A DNA stretch of 64,000 nucleotides from Stenotrophomonas nitritireducens (GCF_001431425.1 NZ_LDJG01000024.1:22989-86988); one strand, 5' to 3'. Counted from the stretch's first letter, positions 8,653-18,240 are shown. Made by a program: numbers and translations. The notes: generated by a model not told the origin, from the sequence alone.

Positions 8653-9717
8653 CTACTTTATTTCTGGAAACGCAACGTCATCGCCATAGACGATGCCCAC
8701 GATGGTTTCCAGAAACGCATTGGTCGGAATGCGCTCGCCATTGGTCGAGTAGGCGATGGCCACCTCGTCCTTCGGGTTGTAGATGACCCGCGAATGAGAG
8801 CCGAGCACGTCGCCGGCGTGGCCCAGAAAACGCTTCTCTCCGTACCTGAACTCCGCCAGGCCCCGGCCCCAGCCGTTGCCCGGGGCCGGCTCCATCTGCT
8901 CCAGGGTGTCCCTGCGCAGGATCCTGTACTGGAACAGGCCGGTGATCAGCGCCCCCATGTCCCGCGTCGTGCTTGCGATGTCACCCACGCCGATCACATT
9001 GGAGTAGGCGATGTCCTTGATTTCTCCCCACTGCCCCGCGAATGCATAGGACTTGAAGGTGTTGGCGGGATGGGATCCTGCCGAGGCGAAATTCCTCAGG
9101 CCAAGCGGCTCTGCGATCTCCTGCGCGACGATCTCATGGTAGGCACGCCCGTATTTCTGCTCGAGGATCATCCGCAGCAGGAAGTAGGCGGAGTTGGAAT
9201 AAGCGACGCGTTCGCCGGGCTCGAAAGCCGTGCCCTGCCGCTTTATCTCCTCCAGGATCTGCGGCTGGCGGACTTCGTCGACCACCCAGACCGAGCCGTT
9301 CCGGATCGCGAAATTCCCCAGGCCACTGGTATGCGCCAGCAGGTTTCCGATGGTGATTTCCCGCGACGACGGCATGTCGGGATAGAAGGCGGACAGGCGG
9401 TCATCCAGGCTCAAACGCCCGTCTTCGATCAACTTGAACGCCAGGATCGCCGTCACCATCTTCGTCACGGACGCGATCTGGTACTTGCTGTTCCCATCAT
9501 GGGCAACGCCAGGCAGGTTGTTCTGCCCGAAGCTCCTGCCATAGACCTCGCGGCCGCCCCTGAAAATGGTCAGGCTGCCGATGCCGCCATTGTTGTTTTC
9601 CACGTAGCCGAGGAAATCGTCCAGCCTTTCCTCATGCAGGTCCTGCGCCGATACAGGGGCCGCATGCGCGAGCACGAACGCCGGAAGAAGCAACAACAGG
9701 GCAGCCAATCTCTTCAT
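8653..9717 (-). CDS. Serine hydrolase of the beta-lactamase/PBP4-like family, exported
   Basis: A 354-residue protein of the beta-lactamase-related (class C/esterase EstB-like, Pfam Beta-lactamase) family. It has a signal peptide ending near PVSA. Catalytic motifs are SVTK (Ser83, Lys86), YSN (Tyr173, Asn175) and HAG (His300), in the expected order and spacing. Family members are D,D-peptidases, esterases or D-aminopeptidases. True class C lactamase activity is unlikely, because the third motif is HxG and not KTG. ATG 9717 begins the signal peptide; the ribosome site is weak. It is bordered by two gene-free stretches, suggesting it arrived as an isolated gene. Confidence 0.88.
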   Translation of the reverse strand: MKRLAALLLLLPAFVLAHAAPVSAQDLHEERLDDFLGYVENNNGGIGSLTIFRGGREVYGRSFGQNNLPGVAHDGNSKYQIASVTKMVTAILAFKLIEDGRLSLDDRLSAFYPDMPSSREITIGNLLAHTSGLGNFAIRNGSVWVVDEVRQPQILEEIKRQGTAFEPGERVAYSNSAYFLLRMILEQKYGRAYHEIVAQEIAEPLGLRNFASAGSHPANTFKSYAFAGQWGEIKDIAYSNVIGVGDIASTTRDMGALITGLFQYRILRRDTLEQMEPAPGNGWGRGLAEFRYGEKRFLGHAGDVLGSHSRVIYNPKDEVAIAYSTNGERIPTNAFLETIVGIVYGDDVAFPEIK

Positions 9718-10623
9718 ATCGCTCGCTTGGGTGGATGGGGTGGGTGATGCCCTGCCAGCGACAGGCAATGAACCTGTCGCACCGGATGAGCGTTGCTTTG
9801 ACAGAGCCAGCCAGTCCCCAGTTGCCGGGTCCGGACGGCGATGGCCGGAAGGTGATCGGCCATGGTTCCAGGCCGTCATCAGGCGCTGCCCTGGCAATCT
9901 TAGGTCGGCCGAATCCGGCCAACAAGCGATCGGCGGACCGGCATTCCGCCCTGTCGGCCGAGCGGTATCGCCTCGCCTTTTTCTGCTTCGGATCAATGCG
10001 GGAAACCCGCTACGGCGAATTCCGCAGCGGGGTTTGACAGCCTGAAAGGCGGAGCTGCACAGCCCCCGTCATTGATGCTGGCGCCTTCCGCGCATGACCA
10101 AATGGCAGGTGGTGCGCAGAGACCGCATGGTCCCCCAGTCCGGTCTGCCAACCGTGTACCGTCCGCCATCGCGATCGACAGCGCCATGGTGGACTCCCAC
10201 GAAACGGGGAATCCGACAGCAGCCTTTTCAAGCGTTCCATCGACGTTCCCTCCATCACGACGACGCACCACGCTTGAATGCGCAGGATGCCCGCAAAGGA
10301 AACAGCAACAGGCACGCCCTCCCCCGCTTGCGACTCCTCGCCGCGCACGCCAGCCCACGCGCTGCACGATGGGCCATTGCACTGCCCCGCGCGCCACGGT
10401 GAGCAGATCATCGGCTGTGCGGTGCGCAGGCTTCGTTTGTCCGGCGCTGGCTGGAGCATTGTGGGTTTGCGGTGGGCGATGGTTGTAGGTGGCAGTCGGC
10501 AACGGGGTGTTGTTGATCAGCCATGGCAAGAAGGGCGAGCAGGCGGTCCCGGGCAGCAGTGATTCAACCACCAGCGCACGCCGCTGGCTTTATTCGCGCA
10601 ACCCAATCCGCCAACACGCGGAA
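9718..10623. other. Gene-free stretch of about 900 bp
   Basis: No recognisable gene on either strand. Frames up to about 190 codons exist but their translations have no family resemblance, no credible start region and skewed Pro/Arg/Ser composition. The only structure noted is the inverted repeat at 9758-9780. Base composition is lower in GC than flanking genes, which would fit decayed or acquired DNA. Confidence 0.4.
9758..9780. repeat. Perfect 8-bp inverted repeat upstream of the serine hydrolase gene
   Basis: GCGACAGG and CCTGTCGC separated by seven bases, about 40 bp upstream of the start codon at 9717. The position fits an operator or a 5' leader hairpin; nothing shows which. Confidence 0.45.
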
Positions 10624-10655
10624 AGGAAGAAGCCCGCTTGCGCGGGCTTCTTCCT
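10624..10655 (-). terminator. Rho-independent terminator after the S9 peptidase gene
   Basis: A perfect 14-bp stem (arms 10624-10637 and 10642-10655) with a TTGC/GCAA loop, 25 bp past the stop codon. On the minus strand it runs into CCTTTCC, a weak T-tract. Confidence 0.8.
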
Positions 10656-10680
10656 GTTGATCGATCAACTCACCTTCGGC

Positions 10681-13158
10681 TCACTTGGACGAAGCCGCCG
10701 GCGCGTTCTTCACGTAGCGGTCGAACCAGGCCAGCATTTCGGCCACCAGCTGTTCGTTGGATTCCAGCGCGGTGTACCAGTGCGGTTCGTGCGGCAGCAT
10801 CACCAGGCGGGTGGTGCCGCCGTTGCCGCGGATGGCCTGGTAGAGCTTGCGCGACTGGAACGGTTCGGTGCCGGGGTTGGCGTCGTCCTCGCCATGCACC
10901 AGCAGCAGCGGCAGCTTGATCCTGTCGGCGTAGAAGTACGGCGAGGCCTTCAGATACACGTCCTGCGCCTGCCATACCGAGCGGCGCTCGTTCTGGAAGC
11001 CGAACGGGGTGAAGGTCTTGTTGTACGAACCGCTGGTAGCCACGCCGGCCTTGAACAGGTCGGTGTGGGCGATCAGGTTGGCGGTCATCAGCCCGCCGTG
11101 GCTGTGGCCGGTGACGCCGATGCGGTTGCGGTCCACCACGCCCAGTTCCACCGCCTTGTCCACCGCGGCCTTGGCGTCGGCGGTGAGCTGTTCCAGGTAG
11201 GTGTCGTAGGCGCTCTTCGGGTCGCCGACGATGGGGAACGAGGCGTTGTCGATGATGGCGTAGCCGGCCAGCAGCATCAGCCGGTACGGCGCCAGGCGGG
11301 TGAAGGTCTGCTGCGAGCCGGACACCTGCCCGGCCTGCGCGCTGTTGGCGAAGTCGGCCGGATAGGCGTAGAGGATGGCCGGCAGGCGCTGGCCTTCCTT
11401 GTAGCCCGGCGGGGTGTACAGGGTGAAGGACAGGTCGATGCCGTCGGCGCGCTTGTAGGTGACCAGCTTCTTCTGGATCTGCCGCACTTCGGGAGTGGGG
11501 TCGGCGATGTGGGTCAGCGCACGGCCTTCGGCCGCGTACTGCGCTTCGCCTTCCTTCGCCGCGGCGTCGCGCGCACCCAGTTCGCGCAGCCAGGCGTTGG
11601 GCGGATCGATCACCGACTGGTGCCAGGTGAGGTAGCCGCCCGGCGCGGCGGTGAAGCCGAGGAACTGGTCGTAGGCGTCGGGGGCGCTGCGGAACAGGCG
11701 CTCGCTCTTGAGCGTGGCTAGGTCCAGGCGGTCGAGGAACGGGCGGTCGCCCTGCGGCGATGCGCCCTGCCCGCGCAGGAACACCTTGCCGTCCTCTTCG
11801 CGCACGACCACCGCGCCGCTGGGCAGGCGCTGGTAGACGAAGCTGCCCGGGTCGCCGTACAGCTCGTCGCTGGACAGGTCCCACAGCAGGCGCGCTTCCT
11901 GTTTCGGATCATCGATGTCGACGATGCGGGTCTGTTGCCAGTGGCGGTTCTCGTCGTATTCGTGCAGGAAGCTGCGCTGCGGCCGCGCGGTCCATTCCAG
12001 GCCGGCGTAGCGCTGGGTGGTGCGGGCGATCTCGCGCGGCGCCGCGGTGAACGGTGCGGACTGCAGCATCAGCCTGTCGCGCTGCGGCACGCTGACGTTC
12101 CAGTCGCCCTTGTCCAGCGCCTCGGCCCAGACCAGGGTGGCCGGGTCGGTGGCGCGCCAGTCGAAATCGCGCGGGCCTTCCGGCACGCCATGCACCGGCA
12201 CCCGCTCGGCCAGCGGCAGCGCGGCGATGCGCACGCTCTTGCCGGTGGCCACATCGAGCACGTCCACGTCGTAGGCGAAACGCTGGTAGGTGACCGCGTG
12301 CGAGAACGGCGGCTTGAGGGTCTGGGTGAGCACGTGCACGCCGTCGGGCGCGCCGTTGACGCCGTTGTACAGCTGCGGCGCACCGACCGGGCTCACCTTG
12401 CCGGATGCGGCCTCGACCACCGCCAGCTGCGACTGGCCGTAGTAGGCGAACAGGCGTTCGTCGTGTTCGCTGGCCAGGGTGTCGCGGGTTTCGTAGGTGC
12501 TGCTCACGCCCTTGGCGCCGAGCGATTCCTGTACGTCCGGGCCATACACGTCATCGCCTGCCGGCGCCGGCCTCTGGTTGGCAGGCACCAGCTTGACCAG
12601 CAGGCGGTTGCCGCCGTCCAGCCACTGCACGGTGCTGCCGAACATGGGGTTCAGGCGCGCCCCCGCAACCTGCCGGACCTGGCCGCTGGCGGCGTCGCCC
12701 ACCCACAGCTGCACCGAATCGGCGACGACGTTCTGGAAGGCGAAACGCTGGCCGTCCGGCGACCACAGCGCACCACCGGCGCAGGCGTCCTTCGGCAGCG
12801 GCACGCGGGTTTCCTTGCCGCTGCCGATGTCCACCAGGGTGAAATCGGCCACGCAGGCCGGAATGCCGTAGCCGCCCGGGGTGTCGTGGCGGCTGCGGTT
12901 GCCGGGCTCCAGGCGCAGGCCGGCCAGCTTCAGATAGGGCCGGGCGACGCGGGCGATGGACGGATAGGTCTGGCTGGTGGTCAGCAGCAGGCGCCTGCCG
13001 GTGGGGTCGACGCTGGGCGCCGGCGGTGGCGGCGCGGTCAGCACCTTCAGCAGTTCGGCCGGCGGCTTGGCGTATTCGGCATGCGCGGGCATGCTGGCCA
13101 GCAAGGTGGTGGCGGTCGCGGCGAGTACCGCGGACCAGGCAGTGCAACGGACGCTCAT
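10681..13158 (-). CDS. S9 family prolyl-oligopeptidase-type serine peptidase, exported
   Basis: An 825-residue exported peptidase. A signal peptide (cleavage near MPAHA) is followed by a long beta-propeller region (about 40-570) and a C-terminal alpha/beta-hydrolase domain. The nucleophile motif is GHSHGG (Ser686); the likely acid is Asp759 in VHGEDDAN and the base His793 in HEPHWY. The overall form resembles S9D/acylaminoacyl-peptidase-like enzymes that degrade peptides in the periplasm. ATG 13158 was preferred to ATG 13170 and the upstream ATG because GAGGGA lies about five bases before it and it starts the signal peptide directly. The gene is monocistronic, with a strong terminator after it. 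Confidence 0.92.
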   Translation of the reverse strand: MSVRCTAWSAVLAATATTLLASMPAHAEYAKPPAELLKVLTAPPPPAPSVDPTGRRLLLTTSQTYPSIARVARPYLKLAGLRLEPGNRSRHDTPGGYGIPACVADFTLVDIGSGKETRVPLPKDACAGGALWSPDGQRFAFQNVVADSVQLWVGDAASGQVRQVAGARLNPMFGSTVQWLDGGNRLLVKLVPANQRPAPAGDDVYGPDVQESLGAKGVSSTYETRDTLASEHDERLFAYYGQSQLAVVEAASGKVSPVGAPQLYNGVNGAPDGVHVLTQTLKPPFSHAVTYQRFAYDVDVLDVATGKSVRIAALPLAERVPVHGVPEGPRDFDWRATDPATLVWAEALDKGDWNVSVPQRDRLMLQSAPFTAAPREIARTTQRYAGLEWTARPQRSFLHEYDENRHWQQTRIVDIDDPKQEARLLWDLSSDELYGDPGSFVYQRLPSGAVVVREEDGKVFLRGQGASPQGDRPFLDRLDLATLKSERLFRSAPDAYDQFLGFTAAPGGYLTWHQSVIDPPNAWLRELGARDAAAKEGEAQYAAEGRALTHIADPTPEVRQIQKKLVTYKRADGIDLSFTLYTPPGYKEGQRLPAILYAYPADFANSAQAGQVSGSQQTFTRLAPYRLMLLAGYAIIDNASFPIVGDPKSAYDTYLEQLTADAKAAVDKAVELGVVDRNRIGVTGHSHGGLMTANLIAHTDLFKAGVATSGSYNKTFTPFGFQNERRSVWQAQDVYLKASPYFYADRIKLPLLLVHGEDDANPGTEPFQSRKLYQAIRGNGGTTRLVMLPHEPHWYTALESNEQLVAEMLAWFDRYVKNAPAASSK

Positions 13159-13385
13159 GGTTTCCCTCATGCGCTGGAAAGACGCCGGCATGGAAGCCGG
13201 TAGCGGCCGAATCTAGCACCGCGCCCGCTGCCGGCGGATGGGCCATAAGCAAGGGGTCGCCCACCCGCGGGGCCAGGCCACGGCCGGCATGGCCGGGCCT
13301 CCGGAGGGGCGGCGGCGGAAGACAAGCCGAAGGTGCGCACTGAGTGAAGGATTGATTGCCACCTTCCTTGCTATGTTGCGCAGTC

Positions 13386-14396
13386 ATGAAACCCGCCGCC
13401 GGACCTCCGACGATTCCCTCGCTGCCGCGCGAACTGCGCAGCGTGCCGCTGCGTACCATCGCCCCGGTCGCCACGCTGGCGCTGCTGGTGTTCGCCGGCT
13501 GGCTGGCATGGCACCGCCTGCCGCTGCAGATGCTGGCCGCGCTGGCCTGCGCGGCGCCGGCCGCGGTGGCGACCTGGCTGGTACACAAGCGCACTGCGCA
13601 GTTGTCCAGCGCCGGCCTGCTGTTGTGCCTGTCGAACGTGGCCGGCTGCCTGTTGGCCGTGGGCGAACTGGGCCACCGCGCCCTGCCCTGGTCGCTGCTG
13701 GCGTTGATGGTCAACTTCTTCCTGGTCCACAACCGCATCGCCACCCCGGCGAACCTGGTGATGGTGGCCGGCCTGCTGGCGATGCCGGGCGTGCTGCGCA
13801 TGCCGGCGCTGGATATCCAGGCGCTGGTGGTGATCGCGCTGATCCTGGGCTTCGGCTTCCGCTTCTCGCGGCGCCTGCAGGGCGATCGCACACGGCTGGA
13901 GCTGCTGGCCTCGCTGGACGAGCTGACCGGCCTGCCCAACCGCCGTGCGCTGGAAAAGACCCTGGTGCAGGAGATCGGCAGCGCCCGCCAGGGCCGGTTC
14001 CGGCATGCGCTGGTGATCCTGGACATCGACCACTTCAAGGACGTCAACGACCACTACGGCCATACCGCCGGCGACAATGCGCTGGTCGAGCTGGCGGCGA
14101 TCCTGCGGCTGGAGCTGCGCGAGCAGGACAAGGTGTTCCGCTTCGGCGGCGAGGAGTTCGTGATCCTGGCCGAGGCCGGCAGCCGCGACGCCCTGGCCAG
14201 CTTCACCGAGCGGGTGCGCGAATCGGTGCAGCAATCCCTGCACGGCCCCGGCGGCGGCATCACCATTTCGCTGGGCGCGGCGATGTATGCCGGCGAGCAG
14301 TACTGGCAGGACTGGTTCTCACGCGCCGACGCGGCGCTGTACCTGGCCAAGGGCAATGGCCGCAACAGCGTGGTGATCGCCGAGGACCTGGGCTGA
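13386..14396 (+). CDS. Membrane-bound diguanylate cyclase (GGDEF domain)
   Basis: A 336-residue protein that should make cyclic-di-GMP from GTP. The first 160 residues hold about five or six hydrophobic helices with no recognisable sensor fold. The GGDEF domain (about 170-335) has the signature GGEEF (254-258) and an intact RxxD inhibitory site (Arg245-Asp248) exactly five residues before it, so product inhibition is likely. LDIDHFKDVNDHYGH is the usual metal- and guanine-binding region. TATGTT about nine bases before the ATG could be a -10 element, giving a very short leader. Its product is the substrate of RpfG, encoded 7 kb away, but the two genes are not linked by transcription. Confidence 0.93.
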   Translation: MKPAAGPPTIPSLPRELRSVPLRTIAPVATLALLVFAGWLAWHRLPLQMLAALACAAPAAVATWLVHKRTAQLSSAGLLLCLSNVAGCLLAVGELGHRALPWSLLALMVNFFLVHNRIATPANLVMVAGLLAMPGVLRMPALDIQALVVIALILGFGFRFSRRLQGDRTRLELLASLDELTGLPNRRALEKTLVQEIGSARQGRFRHALVILDIDHFKDVNDHYGHTAGDNALVELAAILRLELREQDKVFRFGGEEFVILAEAGSRDALASFTERVRESVQQSLHGPGGGITISLGAAMYAGEQYWQDWFSRADAALYLAKGNGRNSVVIAEDLG

Positions 14397-14462
14397 GCCG
14401 CACGACGCTCCCCGGCAGCACTGCCGGACAAACGGAGAAGAAACCTGCCCGTCGCTGATCAC

Positions 14463-14705
14463 GGGACAACCCCGCGCCGGAGCGTCCCCGGCGAGGCCCC
14501 GCCGGGCCTTGCCCGGCGCTACAGGGCAGCAGCGCCCCTCTTCTGTAGAGCGGGGCAAGCCCCGCTGGAGCATTACCGGCCAAACCCCGCCGGGCGTTGC
14601 CCGGCGCTACAGGGCAGCAGCGCCCCCTCTTCTGTAGAGCGGGGCAACGCCCCGCTGGAGCATTACCGGCCAAGCCTCGCCGGGCGGTGCCCGGCGCTAC
14701 AGCGC
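14463..14705 (-). repeat. SMAG/REP-type GTAG stem-loop cluster, 89-bp period
   Basis: Alternating stem-loops built from GTAGAGCGGGGC...GCCCCGCT and GCCGGGC...GCCCGGCGCTAC. The GTAGAGC heads fall at 14545 and 14634, a period of 89 bp, and there are about two and a half units. The same two hairpins recur at 28280-28520 and 62232-62703 in the opposite orientation. Hairpins ending in GTAG are the hallmark of SMAG (Stenotrophomonas GTAG) repeats. It lies between the convergent GGDEF and OmpA-like genes. Confidence 0.85.
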
Positions 14706-14784
14706 ACGGTGCGCCCCGGGATCATCTGTCCGGCAATCACGCCTGCCGCGCCGGCCGCGGCCTCGTGCCGCGGCGGGAATCCAC

Positions 14785-14813
14785 AAAAAGAAAGAGCCGC
14801 TTGCGCGGCTCTT
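14785..14813 (-). terminator. Rho-independent terminator after the OmpA-like gene
   Basis: A perfect 9-bp stem, AAGAGCCGC with GCGGCTCTT and a four-base loop, followed on the minus strand by TTCTTTTTG. Confidence 0.88.
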
Positions 14814-14836
14814 CCAGGACCGGGACTACGGCCGGG

Positions 14837-15535
14837 TCACGAACGCAGCGGGATCACGCGGATCTCGACGCGGCGGTTCTGCGCGCGGCCGGCGTCGGTA
14901 TCGTTGCTGGCGATCGGGTAGTTCTTGCCGGCGCCCAGGGTCTCGATGCGTTCGCGCTGCACGCCCTGCGCGGCCAGATAGGCCGCCACGGCGTCGGCGC
15001 GTTCCTTGGAGATGCGGTTGTTGACCGCGTCGGTGCCGATGCTGTCGGTGTGGCCGACCACTTCGATCATGGTCTGGTTGTACTCGGCCAGGGTCGAGGC
15101 CACGCCGTTGAGGGCGCCATAGAACTGCGGCTTGAGCGTGGTCTTGTTGAAGTCGAAGGTAATGCCGTCGGGCAGATTCAGGGTGATGTTGTCGCCCTGG
15201 CGCTGGACGTCGATGCCGGTGTTGGCGGTGCGCTCGCGCAGGGCGCGTTCCTGGCGGTCCTGGTAGTTGCCGACGGCCGCGCCGCCCAGCGCGCCAATGC
15301 CAGCGCCGATCATCGCGTGCTGGCGGCGCTCGGTGGCGCTGCTGCCGCTGAGCAGTCCGGCGGCGGTACCGATGGCCGCGCCGATCAGCGCCCCCTTGCC
15401 GGTGCGGTTCTGCTGCTGGGTCTGGTTGCCGTACGGGTCGCTCTGTACATAGGAACCGCCAGTAGCGCAGGCCGACAGCACGGCGGCGGTCACCAGGCCG
15501 ATGGAAAGAGTGCGGATAACGGTGCGGGTGCTCAT
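14837..15535 (-). CDS. OmpA-family lipoprotein with glycine-zipper region (YiaD-like)
   Basis: A 232-residue outer-membrane lipoprotein. The lipobox is LSAC; a Gln/Asn-rich spacer leads to a glycine-zipper segment (GALIGAAIGTAAGLLSG and MIGAGIGALGGAAVG, about 48-90). The C-terminal OmpA domain (about 110-230) carries the peptidoglycan-binding signature VVGHTDSIGTDAVNN and the NRRVEI ending. The architecture matches YiaD/PAL-like proteins that anchor the outer membrane to peptidoglycan. GGAGA lies before the ATG. A strong terminator follows the gene. Confidence 0.92.
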   Translation of the reverse strand: MSTRTVIRTLSIGLVTAAVLSACATGGSYVQSDPYGNQTQQQNRTGKGALIGAAIGTAAGLLSGSSATERRQHAMIGAGIGALGGAAVGNYQDRQERALRERTANTGIDVQRQGDNITLNLPDGITFDFNKTTLKPQFYGALNGVASTLAEYNQTMIEVVGHTDSIGTDAVNNRISKERADAVAAYLAAQGVQRERIETLGAGKNYPIASNDTDAGRAQNRRVEIRVIPLRS

Positions 15536-15951
15536 CGGGGAATCTCCGTCTAGGGCCGGCCATGCCAGCGTGATTTGCGCGGGCAGCATAAACAGGCCTG
15601 CGCGATTGGCGCATGACGACACGGCGCCCCGCGGGGCCTCCATTCAGGTAGCTGTCCGAGGGCGGAACCGGAGGGTGCGGTCCAGCAAGGAGCTGGCGGC
15701 GGGCAGGTAGCGGTGGAATGAGCAGGCGCCGCCCGCGAGGAAACGTCCAGGCCGGTAGGATCCATGACGCATGGTGCCCGGCCAGAGCATTCCCCCCGGG
15801 GGTGCGGAATCGCGGATTGCCGCGCATCGATGCAGCGGCCGCTTCGACTCCCGTTCGGTGCGCGGATTCCTGTTCCGACGCGGGAACCTTCAAGGGACAG
15901 CGGACCGACGGTGCGCATGCCTCCCTCCCCCGCGGGCAAGAGGGGGCGAAT
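15536..15951. other. Intergenic stretch of about 415 bp without a recognisable gene
   Basis: Lies between the OmpA-like gene and a small lipoprotein gene, both leftward. Overlapping short frames are present but none has a family resemblance. The OmpA promoter should be here; TTTATGCT on the minus strand near 15585-15592 is a possible -10, not more than that. Confidence 0.35.
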
Positions 15952-16395
15952 CTATTCCACGGCAGGCGCCCAGCTGGCGCTGTAGACCTGCCACCGGCCA
16001 TCGCGCTCGCGCCAGTGGCTGGTCACCTGCTGCAGTTGCCCGCGCTCGGGCAGGAAACGGCCGTCGCCGCCGGTCAGCAGCACGCCGAAGCGGACCGTCG
16101 CGGTATCGCCCTGCCCCATCTCCACCTGCAACGGTCCGGTGCGGATGCCCACCTTGGCGTTGAGCAGCAGCTGTCCGCGAAGCAGTCGATCCAGTCCATC
16201 GTGGTCCAGGGCATCGTTGCCGATGAAGTCGTCGGCGACGTCGGCCATGAAGTCCCTGGGCCTGCCCTGCTCCACCGCTTCCTGCATCTGCGCCACGGCC
16301 TGGCGCAGGCGCTGCTCGGGTGCCTGCCGCGCGCAGGCGGCCAGGGCCAGCACGATCAGCGCAATACGCGCGCAGTTGAGGACCGTTCGGATCAT
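15952..16395 (-). CDS. Small lipoprotein, possibly NTF2-like
   Basis: A 147-residue predicted lipoprotein with lipobox LAAC after a hydrophobic N-terminus. The mature part has a helical segment followed by alternating strands ending in HWRERDGRWQVYSASW, the pattern of small NTF2-like/SnoaL-type cone folds, but no active-site residues can be named. The ATG at 16395 follows AAGGGAG closely, whereas the upstream ATG 16416 has no such site. The gene is divergent from rpfB with a 107-bp shared upstream region. Function unknown. Confidence 0.75.
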   Translation of the reverse strand: MIRTVLNCARIALIVLALAACARQAPEQRLRQAVAQMQEAVEQGRPRDFMADVADDFIGNDALDHDGLDRLLRGQLLLNAKVGIRTGPLQVEMGQGDTATVRFGVLLTGGDGRFLPERGQLQQVTSHWRERDGRWQVYSASWAPAVE

Positions 16396-16502
16396 CGCTC
16401 CCTTCGCCTTTTCCATTCTGGACGGTATGCTGCGGTGACGGCCGCCATCGGCGGACGGCCGCCCATGCCAACTAGACCACAAACCATTTCCTGGAGGGGA
16501 AG

Positions 16503-18185
16503 ATGAATCAGGAACGTCCCTGGCTGCAGAGTTATCCCGCCGGCGTGCCGGCCGAGATCGACGTCGATGAATTCCGCTCCGTGGCCGCGGTGTTCGACGC
16601 CTCCGTGGCCAAGTTCCGCGACCGTCCCGCCTACTCCAATTTCGGCAAGGTGCTGACCTACGGGCAGGCCGATGCCCTGGTCACGCAGTTCGCCAGCTAC
16701 CTGCTGGGCGAGCTGCAGCTGAAGAAGGGCGACCGCGTCGCGGTGATGATGCCCAACTGCCTGCAGTACCCGATCGCCACCTTCGGCATCCTGCGCGCCG
16801 GCCTGACCGTGGTGAACGTCAACCCGCTGTATACCGCCCGCGAACTCAAGCACCAGCTGGTGGATGCCGGCGCCTCGGTGCTGGTGGTGGTGGACAACTT
16901 CGGCGACACCGTGCAGCAGGTCATCGCCGATACGCCGGTCAAGCAGGTGGTCACCACCGGCCTGGGCGACATGCTCGGCTTCCCCAAGGGCGCGATCGTC
17001 AACTTCGTGCTCAAGTACGTGAAGAAGATGGTGCCGGACTACCGCATCCACGGTGCGGTCCGCTTCCGCGAGGCGCTGCGCCTGGGCGCGCGCCATGCGC
17101 TGCCGCCGGTGGACGTCAGCCACGACGACATCGCCTTCCTGCAGTACACCGGCGGCACCACCGGGGTGGCCAAGGGCGCCATGCTGACCCACCGCAACCT
17201 GGTGGCGAACATGCAGCAGGCCTCGGCGTGGATCTCGGCCTCGGGAGTCAAGCCGGGCGAGGAAGTGATCATCACCGCGCTGCCGCTGTACCACATCTTC
17301 GCGCTGACGGCGAACGGCCTGGTCTTCATGAAGCTGGGCGGCCTGAACTACCTGATCACCAACCCGCGCGACATGAAGGGCTTCGTCAAGGAGCTGCGCA
17401 ACAATCGCTTCACCGCCATCACCGGCGTCAACACGCTGTTCAACGGCCTGCTCAACACGCCCGGCTTCGAGGACGTGGATTTCTCCGCGCTCAAGGTCAC
17501 CCTGGGTGGCGGCATGGCGGTGCAGCGTGCGGTGGCCGAGCGCTGGAAGAAGATCACCGGCACCACCCTGGTGGAAGCCTACGGCCTGACCGAGACCTCG
17601 CCGGCGGCCTGCATCAACCCGCTGGACCTAGCCGAGTACAACGGCGCCATCGGCCTGCCGATTCCCTCCACCGACGCCTGCGTGAAGGACGACGACGGCA
17701 ACATGGTCGCCACCGGCGAAGTCGGCGAGCTGTGCATCCGCGGCCCGCAGGTGATGAAGGGCTACTGGCACCGCCCGGACGAGACCGCCAAGGCGATGGA
17801 TGCCGACGGCTGGCTGCACACCGGCGACATGGCGCGCATGGACGAGAAGGGCTTCTTCTACATCGTCGACCGCAAGAAGGACATGATCCTGGTCTCCGGC
17901 TTCAACGTGTACCCGAACGAAGTGGAGGACGTGATCGCGATGATGCCGGGCGTGCTGGAAGTAGCCGCGGTCGGCGTGCCGAACGAGAAGTCCGGCGAGG
18001 TGGTCAAGGTGGTGATCGTCAGGAAGGACCCGAACCTGACCGAGGAGCAGGTGAAGGAGTTCGCCCGCGCCAACCTGACCGGCTACAAGCACCCGCGCAT
18101 CGTCGAGTTCCGCAAGGAACTGCCCAAGACCAACGTCGGCAAGATCCTGCGCCGCGAACTGCGCGACGCGCCGCCGGCCGGCTGA
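16503..18185 (+). CDS. rpfB: Long-chain fatty-acyl-CoA ligase RpfB
   Basis: A 560-residue adenylate-forming enzyme that activates fatty acids to acyl-CoA; in Xanthomonas RpfB takes part in turnover of the DSF signal and in general beta-oxidation. The AMP-binding signature YTGGTTGVAKGAML, the EAYGLTETSP motif and the C-terminal hinge/lysine region (DRKKDMILVSGFNVYPNEVE and KTNVGKILRREL) are all intact. Length matches E. coli FadD (561). GGAGGGGA directly precedes the ATG. rpfF follows in the same direction after a strong hairpin, so rpfF is probably also expressed from its own promoter. Assignment as RpfB rather than another FadD paralogue rests on the rpfF neighbour. Confidence 0.94.
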   Translation: MNQERPWLQSYPAGVPAEIDVDEFRSVAAVFDASVAKFRDRPAYSNFGKVLTYGQADALVTQFASYLLGELQLKKGDRVAVMMPNCLQYPIATFGILRAGLTVVNVNPLYTARELKHQLVDAGASVLVVVDNFGDTVQQVIADTPVKQVVTTGLGDMLGFPKGAIVNFVLKYVKKMVPDYRIHGAVRFREALRLGARHALPPVDVSHDDIAFLQYTGGTTGVAKGAMLTHRNLVANMQQASAWISASGVKPGEEVIITALPLYHIFALTANGLVFMKLGGLNYLITNPRDMKGFVKELRNNRFTAITGVNTLFNGLLNTPGFEDVDFSALKVTLGGGMAVQRAVAERWKKITGTTLVEAYGLTETSPAACINPLDLAEYNGAIGLPIPSTDACVKDDDGNMVATGEVGELCIRGPQVMKGYWHRPDETAKAMDADGWLHTGDMARMDEKGFFYIVDRKKDMILVSGFNVYPNEVEDVIAMMPGVLEVAAVGVPNEKSGEVVKVVIVRKDPNLTEEQVKEFARANLTGYKHPRIVEFRKELPKTNVGKILRRELRDAPPAG

Positions 18186-18210
18186 AGCCCGCCTGTCCAG
18201 CCGTCCCCGT

Positions 18211-18240
18211 GAAGGCCCCGCCGGCTCCGGCGGGGCCTTC
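18211..18240 (+). terminator. Hairpin terminator between rpfB and rpfF
   Basis: A near-perfect palindrome of about 14 bp per arm (GAAGGCCCCGCCGG with its complement), starting 26 bp after the rpfB stop. There is no long T-run, only CCTTCG. Confidence 0.7.

Noticed and set aside
8653..9717. A class C beta-lactamase conferring resistance
   Set aside because: The third motif is HAG and not KTG, and overall it resembles esterase/D,D-peptidase-like members; resistance cannot be claimed.
9993..10571. A leftward 192-codon frame in the gap before the S9 peptidase gene
   Set aside because: No family resemblance, no ribosome site and a biased composition; overlapping frames on the other strand look equally random.
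18211..18240. Hairpin between rpfB and rpfF as a SMAG element
   Set aside because: It lacks a GTAG or CTAC end and has a two-base loop; it looks like a terminator.
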